Shown here in pieces: positions 43,150-52,363 of a stretch of DNA of 64,000 nt. Positions within the stretch are counted from its first letter, which is position 1. Every line of letters starts with the position of its first letter. The position numbers and the translations under genes are program-made. The DNA is from Mixta theicola (GTDB lineage: Bacteria; Pseudomonadota; Gammaproteobacteria; Enterobacterales; Enterobacteriaceae). The DNA is taken from the NCBI RefSeq assembly GCF_002895925.1, contig NZ_NWUO01000001.1, positions 186,001 to 250,000 of the forward strand, given 5' to 3'. The notes beneath the pieces were generated by a model, which saw only the letters and a list, made by a program, of their open reading frames with translations, was not told the origin of the DNA and did not search any database.

Positions 43150-43848
43150 TTAGCGGCAAAGCGCGTAGCCACGCATACCCAAATGAAAATGACTGGCGTG
43201 CGCCGCGTTATAATCCGGACCCAGTGAATTTCCAAACCAGTCGCAGCTGCTGTTAAACCATCGATGCAGCAAAGCCGATTCTTCGCCCGATCTGCGCCAG
43301 TCTCGCCCCACGCCGATCCGCGTACCGTTTTCCAGCCGAAACGCCGTCACATCCCATGCGTCAGCGGTGGCATGCTCACTTAATCTTCCCTGCGCACGAT
43401 GATAAATATTGCGACAGGCGTAGCTTCCTACGTGATCGATACGCTCCAGCGGTGATTTCAGCGGACTTATTACCGCTATTTTATTCGCCTGAATGACAAA
43501 CATCGTAGTGCTGACCGCCAACGGACAGCTGGCCAAAAAGCTGCTGCTGAGCGTCACCCTGGCAAAACGCTGAATACGAATCGGCATTGCCAGCGGGCAG
43601 GAACCGCTGATGGCAGGAGGCTGGGTGAAACTGATTAATCCCGCTGCACGCGCTTGCTGCAGCACCGCCAGACAGGCCGCAGGATCGTAGCGAAGACGCT
43701 GAAGCTTATAACGCGTGATCGGTCCCGGCGGATCGGTTACGGCCAGCGGCGTAAAGGGATTCCAGTGCGATGGCAGATGGCGCTGTAGCCAGGGCAGGCT
43801 CGCCAGCCCGGCCAGAATGATCATCAGCGCTACCGCCATAGTTTTCAT
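43150..43848 (-). CDS. Extensin-like C-terminal domain protein (putative periplasmic zinc peptidase)
   Basis: 232 residues with an N-terminal signal anchor (MAVALMIILAGLASLPWL). The C-terminal two thirds match the bacterial extensin-like domain: EHATADAWDVTAFRL (His and Asp) and HASHFHLGMRG (His-x-His), arranged like the zinc ligands of M15 D-Ala-D-Ala carboxypeptidases. Several Cys (SGSCPLAM, YACRNIYH, SSCDWFG, YALCR) probably form disulfides. Likely acts on peptidoglycan peptides; substrate unproven. Single gene. Confidence 0.82.
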   Translation of the reverse strand: MKTMAVALMIILAGLASLPWLQRHLPSHWNPFTPLAVTDPPGPITRYKLQRLRYDPAACLAVLQQARAAGLISFTQPPAISGSCPLAMPIRIQRFARVTLSSSFLASCPLAVSTTMFVIQANKIAVISPLKSPLERIDHVGSYACRNIYHRAQGRLSEHATADAWDVTAFRLENGTRIGVGRDWRRSGEESALLHRWFNSSCDWFGNSLGPDYNAAHASHFHLGMRGYALCR

Positions 43849-44010
43849 CCGCTTCTTTCCTTAATTAACCGCTACGCTTGCCTGTTAATTGTAGTCTGTA
43901 GCCCGATCTTTACCGGGAAAGGTGAGCGCTCTGACGTTTTTTGCGTCAGCGCTGGAAAAAAGTTGCACCTTCTCGCTAATTGTAAATAAATGATGCCAGT
44001 GACGGTCGGC

Positions 44011-44026
44011 TAATCCTGTAGGATTA
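44011..44026. promoter_or_regulatory. Inverted repeat taatcct-gt-aggatta upstream of cycA
   Basis: Perfect 7-bp arms with a 2-base spacer, 120 bases before the cycA start. Position and symmetry suit a repressor or activator site; no known regulator consensus recognised. Confidence 0.35.
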
Positions 44027-44145
44027 ACAAGAAATCATTAGCTGATAATCCGTTAATTACACTATCTTATGCCAACTTACCTGCCGGTAAGCCTGATAAA
44101 TATCGGCCAGCAGAGCCGCACAACATCACAGACAGGAACCACTTC

Positions 44146-45540
44146 ATGACAGATCAAACCAAAGAGATTCTGCAGCACGCAGAAAGCCCGGATAAGCTCC
44201 GACGCAGTCTTCATAACCGACATATTCAGCTAATTGCTATTGGTGGCGCCATCGGCACCGGCCTGTTTATGGGCTCCGGAAAAACCATTAGTCTGGCGGG
44301 ACCTTCGATTATTTTTGTTTATATGATCATCGGTTTTATGTTGTTTTTTGTGATGCGCGCCATGGGCGAGCTATTGCTTTCCAACCTTGAATATAAATCT
44401 TTTAGTGATTTCGCCGCCGACCTGCTTGGTCCGTGGGCCGGCTATTTTACCGGATGGACTTATTGGTTCTGCTGGGTGGTTACCGGCATTGCCGATGTTG
44501 TCGCCATCAGCTCCTATTTCCAGCTCTGGTTCCCGGATTTTTCCATCTGGATGAGCGCCCTGCTCTGTATCGTGGCGTTTCTGACGCTCAATATCGTTAC
44601 GGTCAAGCTGTTTGGTGAGCTGGAGTTCTGGTTTGCCATTATCAAAATCGTGGCTATCGTTGCGTTAATCGTTACCGGCATTGTATTAGTGGCGATGCAC
44701 TACCCTTCTCCGGGCGGCGGTACCGCCTCGCTGTCAAATATCTGGAACGAAGGCGGAATGTTCCCGAAAGGGTTAAGCGGCTTCTTTGCCGGTTTCCAGA
44801 TTGCCGTGTTTGCTTTTGTTGGTATTGAACTGGTGGGCACCGCAGCCGCAGAAACGCACGATCCGCATAAGGTGCTGCCGCGCGCGATTAATGCCATTCC
44901 GCTACGCGTTATCATGTTCTATGTGCTGGCGCTGATGGTGATTATGGCGGTTACGCCGTGGAGTCACGTGGTGGCCGATCGCAGCCCGTTTGTCGAGATG
45001 TTTGTGCTGATTGGCCTGCCAGCGGCGGCCAGCATCGTCAACTTTGTGGTATTAACCTCTGCCGCCTCCTCGGCTAACAGCGGTATTTTTTCCACCAGCC
45101 GGATGCTGTACGGCCTGGCGGAACAGGGCGTGGCGCATCGCGCCTTTGGCCGTCTTTCAGCACGCGCGGTACCGACGGCAGGGCTGCTTTTCTCCTGTCT
45201 CTGCCTGCTGGTTGGCGTGGCGCTGATTTACCTGATCCCGAACGTAATGACGGTGTTTACTATGGTAACTACCGTCTCGGCCATCCTGTTTATGTTTGTC
45301 TGGACCATTATCCTTTGCTCTTATCTGGCCTATCGCAAAAAGTATCCGCAGCGCCACCAGCAGTCGCATTTTAAAATGCCGCTGGGCAAGCTGATGTGCT
45401 GGGTATGTATGGCTTTCTTCGTGTTTGTTATCGTTCTGCTGACGCTGCAGGAAGATACTCGCCAGGCGCTGATGGTTACCCCGCTGTGGTTTGTTCTGCT
45501 GGGTATCGGCTGGTGGCTACGCAGCCGTAAAACAGCCTGA
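44146..45540 (+). CDS. cycA: D-serine/D-alanine/glycine:H+ symporter CycA (APC family)
   Basis: 464 residues, 12 membrane spans. Conserved APC start HIQLIAIGGAIGTGLFMGSG and the CycA-like run FIFVYMIIGFMLFFVMRAMG-type segment; the GWTYWFCWVVTGIADVVAIS and FVGIELVGTAAAETHDPHK stretches are typical of CycA. Imports glycine, D-alanine, D-serine and D-cycloserine in E. coli. Followed by a clear terminator. In E. coli cycA lies elsewhere, so orthology rests on sequence. Confidence 0.82.
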   Translation: MTDQTKEILQHAESPDKLRRSLHNRHIQLIAIGGAIGTGLFMGSGKTISLAGPSIIFVYMIIGFMLFFVMRAMGELLLSNLEYKSFSDFAADLLGPWAGYFTGWTYWFCWVVTGIADVVAISSYFQLWFPDFSIWMSALLCIVAFLTLNIVTVKLFGELEFWFAIIKIVAIVALIVTGIVLVAMHYPSPGGGTASLSNIWNEGGMFPKGLSGFFAGFQIAVFAFVGIELVGTAAAETHDPHKVLPRAINAIPLRVIMFYVLALMVIMAVTPWSHVVADRSPFVEMFVLIGLPAAASIVNFVVLTSAASSANSGIFSTSRMLYGLAEQGVAHRAFGRLSARAVPTAGLLFSCLCLLVGVALIYLIPNVMTVFTMVTTVSAILFMFVWTIILCSYLAYRKKYPQRHQQSHFKMPLGKLMCWVCMAFFVFVIVLLTLQEDTRQALMVTPLWFVLLGIGWWLRSRKTA

Positions 45541-45603
45541 CCGGTGAAATCAGAATGCCTTACGGCCTCGTGAGGCGTCCCGACGCTGATATAGGGTAAT
45601 CAC

Positions 45604-45630
45604 AAGGGCGAACGAAAGTTCGCCCTTTTT
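45604..45630 (+). terminator. Terminator after cycA
   Basis: Arms agggcgaac and gttcgccct with a gaaa tetraloop and a T tract. Lies between cycA and the oppositely oriented rutR. Confidence 0.9.
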
Positions 45631-45687
45631 GTTACAGCCGCTGGCGTACCGCCACGTTTGCGTCGGAAGGAAAGTTTTGGCCGGTCT

Positions 45688-46317
45688 TTAGCGAACGCGG
45701 ATGCCTTCAATTACCATTTGCTGCACGTTAGCCACCGCCTGATTAAAAAACGCTTCATCATTCAGCGTCTGGCCGGTAATCGCCTCAACCTGCACGGCGA
45801 AATCCGCGTAGTGCTGCGTGGTCGCCCACAGCATAAACACCAGATGCTGCGGCTCAACCGGCGCCAGCCGTTTTTGTACGACCCAGTTTTCAATGACCCG
45901 CGATTTTTCATCAATCAGCGCCTTCAGGTCGCCCTCCAGCTCGGCTTTTAACAGGGGCGCGCCCTGCAGCATTTCCAGACAGAACAGCCGTGAAGCCTGC
46001 GGATGATCGCGTGATACTTCCAGCTTAAGCTGTATATAGTGCCGAATCGCAGTCAGCGGCTGCTGATCTTCGCGCAGCGCCCTTAGCGGCGCCAGCCACA
46101 CGTCCAGGATCTCTTTCAGTACCGCAATATAAAGCGCTTCTTTGGAGGGAAAATAGTAAAGCAGATTGGTTTTCGATATGCCGGCGCGCTCGGCCACTTT
46201 ATCAAGGCTGGTGCCGTGCATACCAAACTGCGAGAAATATTCCAGCGCCGCGTCCAGAATCGCTGAACGCTTTGCCGCTGCCGCCTGTGAGCGGCGTGTT
46301 GGGGACTTATTTACCAC
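45688..46317 (-). CDS. rutR: TetR-family pyrimidine regulator RutR
   Basis: 209 residues (E. coli 212). DNA-binding domain with AALEYFSQFGMHGTSLDKVA and GISKTNLLYYFPSKEALY, nearly identical to RutR, and the ligand domain EVSRDHPQASRLFCLEMLQG. Controls pyrimidine and nitrogen genes and binds uracil in E. coli. The rut operon itself is not present in the window. GTG start at 46317 with AGGG upstream. Confidence 0.9.
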   Translation of the reverse strand: MVNKSPTRRSQAAAAKRSAILDAALEYFSQFGMHGTSLDKVAERAGISKTNLLYYFPSKEALYIAVLKEILDVWLAPLRALREDQQPLTAIRHYIQLKLEVSRDHPQASRLFCLEMLQGAPLLKAELEGDLKALIDEKSRVIENWVVQKRLAPVEPQHLVFMLWATTQHYADFAVQVEAITGQTLNDEAFFNQAVANVQQMVIEGIRVR

Positions 46318-46514
46318 TTTTACCCTGGCCCTTTTCCTGAACGATGCTCGCGCTGCATCTTAGCAGCTGGCAGGTTAAGTGCAGAAAAAAATGCGGTAAA
46401 TCTGTCAGCCCGCTGATGGCTGACTATTCCCTGGCTGATTTTCGGGCAGCGCATCACGCCTCTGAGCGAGGCAGAGCGCCTGCATCAGAACCGTTAGCGC
46501 TTATTCCATGCGGG

Positions 46515-47411
46515 TTAGCTTTTCGCCCGCCTTTTAAGCTTAATTTCGCTGACCAACACCCCCAGCACAATCAAAGCGCCGCCTGCCAGCGCCGCGCCGG
46601 GCAGTCGTTCACCGGCAATACGACCGACCACGCCCGCCCATACCGGCTCGCCGGCATAGATAACCGTTGCGCGCGTAGGCGAAACGCTGCGCTGCGCCCA
46701 GTTCATTGTGACCTGAATCAGCGCGCTGGCCAGCCCCAGCCCCAGTGCGCTGCCCCAAAGATAAGGCGACATGGTCGGCACGCTTTCGCCGTTGGGCTGC
46801 ATCAGCAGAAAAGAAAACAGAGACGCCACGCCCAGTTGGATAATGGTGACGCGACGAATATCGACTTTCCCCGCGCTGGCGCTGATGAGGATAATTTCCG
46901 CCGCAATCGCCAGCGTGCTGAGCAAGGTGGCGATTTCGCCCCGGCTAAATGCCAGACCGCCGCTCTCCGGCCCCGCCAACAGCAGCAGCCCTGAAAAAGC
47001 CAGTACCACGCCGCACCATGACAGCACGCCGGGCATTTTGCCCAAAAACGCCCACTGCAACAGCGGCACCAGCGGCACGTACAAGGCGGTAATGAAGGCT
47101 GATTGACTGCCGGAGATGGTTTGCATGCCCCAGGTCTGCAAGCCATAGCCGCAGCCAATGGCAATCCCTATCCATAAACCCGACAGCAGTTCGCGGCGCG
47201 TAAAGCCTCCCAGCGAGCGCCATGAAAATAGCAGCAGCAACAGCGCTGCGGTTGCAAAGCGCACGCCAACAAAAAAGAAGGGGCCGCTCATGGTCATGGC
47301 ATGGTGCACCACCATAAAAGTGCCGCCCCAGATCATGGTAATAAAAATCAGGATGCCTTCCTGCAGCGTAAGCGTCCATCCGTAGCGAGTTAACCGACCC
47401 GACATATTCAC
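46515..47411 (-). CDS. EamA/DMT-family metabolite transporter
   Basis: 298 residues with ten hydrophobic spans arranged as two EamA repeats (ILIFITMIWGGTFMVVHHAM in the first; LALGLASALIQVTMNWAQR-like region in the second). Drug/metabolite exporter superfamily; substrate unknown. Start is GTG 47411 or ATG 47405, both near an AAGGAATAA site. Monocistronic; rutR lies downstream on the same strand. Confidence 0.85.
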   Translation of the reverse strand: MNMSGRLTRYGWTLTLQEGILIFITMIWGGTFMVVHHAMTMSGPFFFVGVRFATAALLLLLFSWRSLGGFTRRELLSGLWIGIAIGCGYGLQTWGMQTISGSQSAFITALYVPLVPLLQWAFLGKMPGVLSWCGVVLAFSGLLLLAGPESGGLAFSRGEIATLLSTLAIAAEIILISASAGKVDIRRVTIIQLGVASLFSFLLMQPNGESVPTMSPYLWGSALGLGLASALIQVTMNWAQRSVSPTRATVIYAGEPVWAGVVGRIAGERLPGAALAGGALIVLGVLVSEIKLKRRAKS

Positions 47412-47549
47412 TTATTCCTTATAACGAAGGCTGCCAGTGTGCTTGCCCCATCCCAGTGGGTCAATGGTGATGGCGGGTTCCAGGCAAGCTCGCTGTCTTC
47501 TTCTATACTCTGTTACTGATGTTATCTTTCATTGCTACAGGAGAACGTT

Positions 47550-47639
47550 ATGACACAGAAACAATCCCAGCAGAGTAAAGACGATCCAAAACAGGCACCG
47601 GAATCAGGTGATAAAAAACCTGCCACGCCGAAAAAGTAA
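47550..47639 (+). CDS. 29-residue hydrophilic small protein upstream of wrbA
   Basis: Frame MTQKQSQQSKDDPKQAPESG then DKKPATPKK and stop. A perfect ribosome site (caggagaacgtt) precedes the ATG. Gln/Lys/Asp/Pro-rich, no hydrophobic residue cluster, likely unstructured. It lies 54 bases before wrbA on the same strand, so co-transcription is likely. Not recognised; too short for standard annotation. Confidence 0.6.
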   Translation: MTQKQSQQSKDDPKQAPESGDKKPATPKK

Positions 47640-47693
47640 ACGCGCCCGGCTCATCGCCGTATAGATCGACAACCTTCAACAAGGAGCTGAACA

Positions 47694-48293
47694 ATGGCAA
47701 AAATTCTGGTGCTGTATTACTCCATGTATGGCCACGTTGAGACCATGGCGCAAGCGGTCGCCGAAGGCGCACGCCGCGTTAGCGGTGCTGAGGTGACGGT
47801 CAAACGCGTGCCTGAAACCATGGATGCCGAGCGCTTTGCTCAGGTTGGCGGTAAAACCCAACAGGACGCGCCGGAAGCCACGCCAGACGAACTGCCGCAG
47901 TACGACGCCATTTTGTTCGGCACCCCTACCCGTTTTGGCAATATGTCTGGACAGATGCGTACTTTCCTCGATCGCACCGGCGGGCTGTGGGCCTCCGGTG
48001 CGCTTTACGGCAAGCTGGCCAGCGTATTTACCTCTACCGGCACCGGCGGCGGGCAGGAACAGACCATTACCTCAACCTGGATCACGCTGGCACATCACGG
48101 CATGGTGCTGGTGCCCATCGGCTACGGTATCAAAGAAATGTATGACATCAGCCAGGTTCGCGGCGGCACGCCTTACGGCGCCTCAACCTATGCCGGCGGC
48201 GATGGATCACGACAGCCGACGGCAGAAGAGCTGAGTATTGCCCGTTTCCAGGGCGAACATGTCGCCCAGCTGGCGGTAAAACTCAACGGATAG
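47694..48293 (+). CDS. wrbA: NAD(P)H:quinone oxidoreductase WrbA
   Basis: Flavodoxin-like FMN quinone reductase that detoxifies quinones by two-electron reduction. 199 residues; FMN loop [32 protein letters not shown] and [20 protein letters not shown] are near identical to E. coli. Strong AAGGAGCTGAAC site. Operon with yccJ downstream, as in E. coli. Confidence 0.97.
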   Translation: MAKILVLYYSMYGHVETMAQAVAEGARRVSGAEVTVKRVPETMDAERFAQVGGKTQQDAPEATPDELPQYDAILFGTPTRFGNMSGQMRTFLDRTGGLWASGALYGKLASVFTSTGTGGGQEQTITSTWITLAHHGMVLVPIGYGIKEMYDISQVRGGTPYGASTYAGGDGSRQPTAEELSIARFQGEHVAQLAVKLNG

Positions 48294-48317
48294 TCTCAAT
48301 CAACACAGGAGAACATT

Positions 48318-48548
48318 ATGGCAACGCAACAATCCAAAGCACATCATGTTGGCGAATGGGCAAGCCTGCGCCATACCTCACCTGAGATTGCTGAGGCAAT
48401 TTTTGAAGTCGCAAATTATGATGAAAAACTGGCGGAAGAGATTTGGCGCCAGCAGGGTAACGACGAAGTGCTGTTTCGCGCCTTCGATAAAACTGATGCA
48501 GATGTCCTGACCTGGGATGACACGGTGGTTGAACGTAAAAACGTCTAG
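48318..48548 (+). CDS. yccJ: DUF5947-type small protein YccJ
   Basis: 76 residues, clearly homologous to E. coli YccJ ([20 protein letters not shown]). Function unknown; in E. coli co-transcribed with wrbA. Acidic, soluble. 24 bases after wrbA, CAGGAGAAC site. Identity to YccJ is by sequence and context; the domain family name is from memory and less certain. Confidence 0.92.
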   Translation: MATQQSKAHHVGEWASLRHTSPEIAEAIFEVANYDEKLAEEIWRQQGNDEVLFRAFDKTDADVLTWDDTVVERKNV

Positions 48549-48564
48549 TCTGCCATTATCCTAC

Positions 48565-48590
48565 GGGCGGGATTTTCCCGCCCTTTTTTT
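48565..48590 (+). terminator. Terminator after yccJ
   Basis: Arms gggcggg and cccgccc with loop atttt, followed by seven Ts; it ends 21 bases before the aldehyde dehydrogenase start. Confidence 0.9.
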
Positions 48591-48611
48591 ATCCCGCGCA
48601 AGGAGCTTCGT

Positions 48612-49988
48612 ATGTCAACTTACCAGTCTGTTAATCCCGCGACCAGTGAAGTGATTAAAACCTGGCCTGAGCACAGTGACGATGAAGTTGAGGCAGCGCT
48701 GGAAACGGCCTCGCAGCTTTATCAGTCAGCCTGGTCAAAGGGAGATATTCAGCCGCGCATCCAGGTATTGCATAAGCTGGCGGAGCTGATTGACAGCCGC
48801 ACAGATGAGTTGGCAAAAATCGCCAGCCTTGAAATGGGTAAGCTGCTGAAGCAGAGCCGTGGCGAAGTGCAGATTTGCGCGCAGATCGCCCGCTATTATG
48901 CGGAACATGCCGAAAAATTTTTGCAGCCGGTGCCCTATCCCACCGATTTGGGCCAGGCCTGGATCGAACATCATCCTCTCGGCGTGTTGGTCGCCGTCGA
49001 GCCATGGAACTTTCCTTACTATCAGCTGATGCGCGTACTGGCGCCGAATCTGGCGGCAGGCAATCCGGTACTGGCTAAACATGCGGCCATTGTTCCGCAC
49101 TGCGCCAGCGTCTTTGAGCAGTTGGTGCTGGAAGCGGGCGCGCCTGAAGGTGCCTGGACCAACCTTTTTATCTCCAGCGAGAAAGTAGCTGAGCTGATCG
49201 CCGACGATCGCGTTCAGGGCGCCGCGCTAACCGGCTCAGAGCGCGCCGGCAGCGCCGTGGCGCAGCAGGCCGGGAAATATTTAAAGAAGACCACCCTTGA
49301 GCTGGGCGGCAATGATGTGTTCGTGGTGCTGGACGATTGCGATTTAGAGGAAGCCGTCAGGCAAGGCGCGCAGGCGCGCCTGAGCAATACTGGTCAGGTC
49401 TGTACCGCAGCGAAACGCTTTATCGTTCAGCGTAGCGTTGCCGATCGCTTCCTGGAGAAATTCACCGCCGCCTTCGCAGCGGTAAAAATCGGCGATCCGC
49501 TGGATGAAAGCACCACGCTTGGCCCGCTTTCGTCAGCCAGCGCGCGCGATACGCTGGTAAAACAGGTCGAAGAGGCCATCGCCAAAGGCGCTACTCTGCA
49601 CTACGGCGGCAAGATCATATCAGGCCCCGGCTGTTTCTATCAGCCCACCATTCTGACTAACATTACGCGTGTTAACCCGGCCTGGTATACCGAGTTTTTT
49701 GGCCCGGTGGCGCAGGTTTACGTAGTTGAGAATGATGACGAGGCGGTGCGGCTGGCTAACGACTCCCATTATGGTTTGGGAGGCGCGATATTTACCGGCG
49801 ATATTGCCCGCGGTAAGCGCATGGCTTCGCGTATCGAAACCGGCATGGTGTTTATTAATTCCGCCAGCGATACCGCAGCCGAGCTGCCTTTCGGCGGCAT
49901 CAAACGTTCCGGTTATGGACGCGAGCTGTCGGATTTGGGCATTAAAGAATTTGTGAATCAGAAACTGGTGGTAGTTTCCGGCCAGTAA
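48612..49988 (+). CDS. NAD(P)-dependent aldehyde dehydrogenase (succinate-semialdehyde dehydrogenase-like)
   Basis: 458 residues, ALDH superfamily. Catalytic Cys in NTGQVCTAAKRFIVQ, general-base Glu in LELGGNDVFVV, cofactor-site PWNFPYYQLM, and C-terminal FGGIKRSGYGRELSDLGIKE. The length and the ELGGND/GQVC pattern match the Sad/GabD2 group of succinate-semialdehyde dehydrogenases. In E. coli the agp-yccJ-wrbA block has no such gene, so it is a local insertion. Substrate inferred only. AAGGAG site at 48600. Confidence 0.85.
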   Translation: MSTYQSVNPATSEVIKTWPEHSDDEVEAALETASQLYQSAWSKGDIQPRIQVLHKLAELIDSRTDELAKIASLEMGKLLKQSRGEVQICAQIARYYAEHAEKFLQPVPYPTDLGQAWIEHHPLGVLVAVEPWNFPYYQLMRVLAPNLAAGNPVLAKHAAIVPHCASVFEQLVLEAGAPEGAWTNLFISSEKVAELIADDRVQGAALTGSERAGSAVAQQAGKYLKKTTLELGGNDVFVVLDDCDLEEAVRQGAQARLSNTGQVCTAAKRFIVQRSVADRFLEKFTAAFAAVKIGDPLDESTTLGPLSSASARDTLVKQVEEAIAKGATLHYGGKIISGPGCFYQPTILTNITRVNPAWYTEFFGPVAQVYVVENDDEAVRLANDSHYGLGGAIFTGDIARGKRMASRIETGMVFINSASDTAAELPFGGIKRSGYGRELSDLGIKEFVNQKLVVVSGQ

Positions 49989-50002
49989 GCTGTCAGATGC
50001 GT

Positions 50003-50031
50003 AACAAAGGGAGCGTGCTGCTCCCTTTGTT
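50003..50031. terminator. Bidirectional terminator between the aldehyde dehydrogenase gene and agp
   Basis: Perfect 12-bp arms aacaaagggagc and gctccctttgtt around a 5-base loop, between two converging genes. U-tract on both sides is short, but the stem is strong. Confidence 0.8.
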
Positions 50032-50047
50032 ATGGCGGCGCTGGCGA

Positions 50048-51709
50048 TCAGCTGGCGGATTCTGTCGGTTTTGCCGGGGCCTGCTGCGCTTTTTCATCAG
50101 CGGCTTTTGGCTGGGCGTCAGACTTCGGCTGCGCCTTAGGCTCGGCCTTATCGCTTGCCGCTTTATCTTTTGCGGCCTGCTCAGCTTCCGCCCTGGCTTT
50201 AGCCGCCGCGGCTTTCGCTTTGTCTGCATCAGCCTGCGCTTTTTCTACCGCCGCTTTCGCGGCAGCTTCCCGATCGGCGGCCTGTTTTTCCGCTGCTTTT
50301 GTCTGTCGGGCGGCCTTGTCAGCTTCCGCTTTATTCGCCGGTTTATCCGCTGCGGCTTTATCCGTTGCTGGCTTGTCGGCTGCGGGTTTCGTGACCGCTG
50401 CCGGACTTGCTTCCGCTTTGGCCTCTGCCGCAGGTTTGGCGGCGGCAGGCTGCAGCGCGGTGCCCTGCAGAGCTGCATTCAGCGCGTTACTAAACTGCTC
50501 CCATGAACAGAAACCATTAGCATCCGTCTGGCAGCCGTTTAGCTGCAGCGTTACGCGCTTTGGTGGATTTTTCAGACTAAGCACTTCGGCGTCACGCAGC
50601 TGATCGGCCGTCTGGTAAACATATTCAACCTTCACCAGATCTTTATCTGCTTTTACATCGTGCCAGCGCTCAAAAACAACCTGTCCGCCAATCGGCGTTT
50701 TTTCATACTGCCCAGGCAGCGTATACGCTTTGGTATCCAGCGCCGTCAGCAGCGAGGCGATGTTCGAATCATGGCCCACCATCAGCGTCACTTTTGGCGC
50801 TGAGGCCTTATCCTGATCCACCAGCTGGCTGCGAATGTAATCAATCAGCGGAGCAGCAACTTCCCGGGCAATTTCCGGCGAGGTGAACAGTGCATCCTGA
50901 TAGCCGTTTTTAATGGCCGCCAGTTCCTGCCACTGCTCTGGCGTTTTAATCTCTCCCCAGGCCACCTGATCCAGCGGGAAGCCCTGGTAATATTGCAGGG
51001 TAAAAGCATCCACCAGCGAATTACCCACCTTCAGCGGGCCAGCAACGCCAGGCTCTTTGCCATTTTCCGCGCTGAATTTGTTCTGATTATCGCTGCTCAG
51101 CGCGCACTGCTTTTTGCCGTCGCAGGCCGGGGAGTTTTTATAATCAACAATTTTTTCCAGACGCTGGAAAGCTGGCTTGAGGCTCAGCTTCTCACCCTGC
51201 GCATTCAGGGCGGCCAGCGCTTTTTTGTTGAACTCATCGCTGTCGTTGGTAATAACCGGGCTGAATATCGGATCCATAGTGCCCATTTCATCCTGATGCG
51301 TTACGGTAACATCGCAGCCAGGGAACGCGCCGGTAACAAAATATTGTGCGGTCGCTACGGTACGCTGCAGGCTGTTGGCGTAGGCAAATACCTCCCTGGA
51401 CGCCGGACAGGCATCGTTTTTAATCAGCCCCTGCTGCGCCAGCCATTCCCGCGTATAACGCCCCATATAGACTTCCAGCACGCCGCCTTTTATGGTCAGC
51501 TCGCCGCCCGGCACCTCCCACTGCGGCCAGGTTTTTTTGGTCGCCTGCGCCAACAGACTGCCGTTATCAGCCAGCGGAGCCCGCAGATTATGGCGGCTAA
51601 GCATTAATACCTGCTGGAGTTGCAGATCGCCATCAGCGGCGTGGGCGGAAAATCCTAAGGGTAACGCCGCAATAACCGACAATGCGCAAAGACTGAGTTT
51701 TTTGATCAT
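50048..51709 (-). CDS. agp: Glucose-1-phosphatase Agp with an Ala/Lys-rich C-terminal extension
   Basis: Periplasmic histidine acid phosphatase. Signal peptide [21 protein letters not shown], catalytic [13 protein letters not shown] near residue 38 and [12 protein letters not shown] (HD proton donor). The first 412 residues match E. coli Agp (413). An extra 141 residues follow, of low complexity, built from Ala, Lys, Asp, Glu, Gln and Pro ([20 protein letters not shown]), with a helical middle ([20 protein letters not shown]) as in TolA domain II. The junction is in frame with a clean TAA, so the tail is real unless the reading is compressed by repeats. Codon use is Ala/Lys-repetitive. The yccJ-wrbA linkage is kept. 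Confidence 0.88.
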   Translation of the reverse strand: MIKKLSLCALSVIAALPLGFSAHAADGDLQLQQVLMLSRHNLRAPLADNGSLLAQATKKTWPQWEVPGGELTIKGGVLEVYMGRYTREWLAQQGLIKNDACPASREVFAYANSLQRTVATAQYFVTGAFPGCDVTVTHQDEMGTMDPIFSPVITNDSDEFNKKALAALNAQGEKLSLKPAFQRLEKIVDYKNSPACDGKKQCALSSDNQNKFSAENGKEPGVAGPLKVGNSLVDAFTLQYYQGFPLDQVAWGEIKTPEQWQELAAIKNGYQDALFTSPEIAREVAAPLIDYIRSQLVDQDKASAPKVTLMVGHDSNIASLLTALDTKAYTLPGQYEKTPIGGQVVFERWHDVKADKDLVKVEYVYQTADQLRDAEVLSLKNPPKRVTLQLNGCQTDANGFCSWEQFSNALNAALQGTALQPAAAKPAAEAKAEASPAAVTKPAADKPATDKAAADKPANKAEADKAARQTKAAEKQAADREAAAKAAVEKAQADADKAKAAAAKARAEAEQAAKDKAASDKAEPKAQPKSDAQPKAADEKAQQAPAKPTESAS

Positions 51710-52038
51710 TGTTACTGTTCCATTCGATCCGATGATGACTGGCTGACTGCTGACCGCAGGGCGTCAGAGCCAATAATGGGTATAACATTCCGCCCGGCGC
51801 CATAATTTGCGGCGGCGGAAGCAGGCTTCATATCGTATCAGGACTATAGCAGACGTGCGACACTGCGCTTTAATCTGATTAGCTAATTGAAAAGTAACGA
51901 GATGTTTTATAAGCGCGCCGTTTTTTCCAGCAGCGGGCGTTTAAACGATAAAAAGCAAAAGGCGAAGATGGCTAAATTTGCCATTCGGCGTGGGAAAACC
52001 GTGGGCGGTTAGCCGACGGCGGCAGGTTTCACCGGCAT
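51710..52038. other. Upstream region of agp; no gene
   Basis: About 330 bases with no coding frame of good character. Contains the agp promoter. The downstream end merges into the tRNA-Ser terminator. Confidence 0.4.
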
Positions 52039-52068
52039 AAAAAAAGCCAGCACGCTGTGCTGGCTCTT
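52039..52068 (-). terminator. Terminator downstream of the first tRNA-Ser
   Basis: Minus-strand arms agccagcaca and tgtgctggct-type stem (agccagcacgctgtgctggct) followed by a run of seven Ts. Confidence 0.85.
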
Positions 52069-52074
52069 AAAATT

Positions 52075-52164
52075 TGGCGGAGGAGGAGAGATTCGAACTC
52101 TCGGATGGTTTCCCATCGGCGGTTTTCAAGACCGCTGCCTTAAGCCACTCGGCCACCCCTCCGC
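52075..52164 (-). tRNA. tRNA-Ser (anticodon TGA), copy 1
   Basis: Reverse complement is a 90-base class II tRNA: acceptor gcggagg/cctccgc, anticodon loop cttgaaa (anticodon TGA), long variable arm (cgatgggaaaccatcc), T loop gttcgaa and encoded CCA. Corresponds to E. coli serT. Confidence 0.96.
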
Positions 52165-52321
52165 AAGACAATCCGCAAACGCGTTGCTGACGTGTCATAT
52201 TGTGCGACGAAGTCTAACGGCTTGATTCTGCTTGCGCAAGCCCCTTTTATGCAAAAAATATCTGACTGATTATTTTCGCAGCGCCCGATGAAAGCCTAAG
52301 CAGAACCGTTTGCCATCCAAA

Positions 52322-52352
52322 CGAAAACGGGCCAGCATTGCTGCTGACCCGT
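52322..52352 (-). terminator. Terminator between the two tRNA-Ser genes
   Basis: Minus-strand stem cgggtcagca / tgctggcccg followed by ttttcgttt. Each tRNA-Ser copy thus has its own terminator. Confidence 0.75.
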
Positions 52353-52363
52353 CGTAAATTTAG

